The notes under the pieces: generated by a model | Told to the model about the DNA's origin: nothing | Seen by the model: the letters and a program-made list of their open reading frames with translations, nothing else | The model's database searches: none | DNA from: Geobacter sp. UBA6169 | Lineage (GTDB): Bacteria; Desulfobacterota; Desulfuromonadia; Geobacterales; Pseudopelobacteraceae | NCBI GenBank assembly: GCA_002422265.1 | Contig: DIUB01000012.1 | Span: 6,204-38,932, forward strand | Direction: 5' to 3' | DNA: 32,729 nt | Position numbers and translations under genes: made by a program | Shown here: positions 32,050 to 32,729 of the stretch, piece after piece | Layout: every line of letters starts with the position of its first letter | How positions within the stretch are numbered: position 1 is the stretch's first letter

Positions 32050-32729
32050 ATGAGACGAGTCGTCGTTACCGGTGTGGGCGCTGTTTCTCCTCTGGGGACC
32101 GGCAATCAAAAAAATTGGGAGGCTCTGGTGAGCGGTCAGTCCGGTATCGGACCGATCACCCGTTTTGATGCCGGCAGCCTGCCGGTCAGGATTGCCGGTG
32201 AGGTCAGGGATTTCGAGCCTGAGCAGTTCATTGATAAAAAAGAGGTCAAGAAGATGGACCTCTTTATCCAGTACGCCATGGGTGCTGCCTACTTTGCCAT
32301 GGAAGATTCGGGCCTGCAGATCACTGAACAGAATGCCGAGCGGGTTGGGGTACTGGTCGGTGCCGGTCTGGGAGGCCTGCCTACCATTGAAAAATACCAC
32401 ACGGCTTTACTGGAAGGTGGCTACAAAAAAATTTCCCCTTTCTTCATTCCAATGCTGATCATAAACCTGGCTCCCGGTCATATCTCTATCAAGTACGGTG
32501 CCAAAGGGCCAAATCTCTCTTCAGTTTCAGCCTGTGCTACCGGTACCCATTCAATTGGTGATGCCTACCACATGATCGCCCGGGGGGATGCCGATGCCAT
32601 GATTGCCGGCGGCACTGAAGCAACGGTGACTCCGCTGGGGATCGGCGGTTTTGCGGTCATGAAGGCCTTGTCCGATCGCAATGATGAGCCGCAGCGTGCA
32701 TCGCGTCCCTTTGACAAAGGTCGTGACGG
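32050..32729 (+). CDS. fabF: 3-oxoacyl-ACP synthase II (3' truncated by window edge)
   Basis: Elongating condensing enzyme of fatty acid synthesis. The first 226 codons are present with no stop. N-terminus M-R-R-V-V-V-T-G-V-G-A-V-S-P-L-G and the catalytic C162 in V-S-A-C-A-T-G-T-H-S-I-G identify FabF. The second half, with the two catalytic histidines, lies outside. ATG at 32050 has GGAG about 8 bases upstream. Confidence 0.96.
   Translation, partial: MRRVVVTGVGAVSPLGTGNQKNWEALVSGQSGIGPITRFDAGSLPVRIAGEVRDFEPEQFIDKKEVKKMDLFIQYAMGAAYFAMEDSGLQITEQNAERVGVLVGAGLGGLPTIEKYHTALLEGGYKKISPFFIPMLIINLAPGHISIKYGAKGPNLSSVSACATGTHSIGDAYHMIARGDADAMIAGGTEATVTPLGIGGFAVMKALSDRNDEPQRASRPFDKGRD

Noticed and set aside
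1..32729. Mobile elements, CRISPR arrays, tRNA or rRNA genes
   Set aside because: No transposase or integrase motifs, no spaced direct repeats and no tRNA- or rRNA-like sequence were seen on either strand.

Overview
The window is an ordinary, tightly packed bacterial chromosome segment with no transposase, phage gene, tRNA, rRNA or CRISPR array. Gene content and order suggest a Sec-decoding Geobacter-like bacterium (Desulfuromonadota/Geobacterales, for example Geobacter or Trichlorobacter). The pointers are leuS-lptE-...-holA-rpsT, purMN, tmk-holB-ricT-metG, YceD-rpmF-plsX-fabHD-fabZ-fabG-acpP-fabF, several SpoIIE-type PP2C phosphatases and an in-frame UGA selenoprotein. The taxon is inferred from recognised families, not from a database search.

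Region 1 (1-6524, + strand). The 3' part of leuS overlaps lptE. A four-gene signalling block follows and is coupled by an ATGA overlap to holA. The block is a membrane PP2C phosphatase, a SiaB-like kinase, a SiaC-like DUF1987 protein and a diguanylate cyclase, the same set and order as the Pseudomonas siaABCD operon. A strong two-way hairpin closes the unit. The cyclase has an internally duplicated N-terminal motif flanking a four-cysteine module.

Region 2 (6550-8593, - strand): rpsT with its own promoter, then purM-purN. Region 3 (8766-10974, + strand): a lytic transglycosylase, pgsA and an EpmB-like radical SAM aminomutase.

Region 4 (10965-15281, - strand) is a second partner-switching module. 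A small membrane protein is followed by a 1082-residue fusion of a sodium/solute symporter-like domain, a GAF-like domain and a PP2C phosphatase, then an RsbV-like STAS protein and an RsbW-like kinase. The last gene overlaps epmB tail to tail.

Region 5 (15475-19246, + strand): a TPR lipoprotein coupled to an orphan oligopeptide-binding lipoprotein, then a gene that standard ORF calling misses. This is a 95-residue HesB/IscA-like selenoprotein with UGA at codon 32, a plausible bacterial SECIS hairpin, a strong ribosome binding site and its own terminator.

Region 6 (19254-23499, - strand): tmk-holB-ricT-metG in transcription order. Region 7 (23623-26455, + strand): rnc, an Elp3-like radical SAM protein and an M42 aminopeptidase. 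Region 8 (26540-32729, + strand): the lipid synthesis cluster YceD-rpmF-plsX-fabH-fabD-fabZ-fabG-acpP-fabF, with a promoter before YceD, a probable extra promoter before acpP and a terminator-like hairpin between acpP and fabF. fabF runs off the end.

The most notable items are the unannotated selenoprotein, the siaABCD-like c-di-GMP/partner-switch block inside a housekeeping operon, and the transporter-PP2C/RsbV/RsbW module. All belong to families I recognise; their combination and placement are what merit checking.
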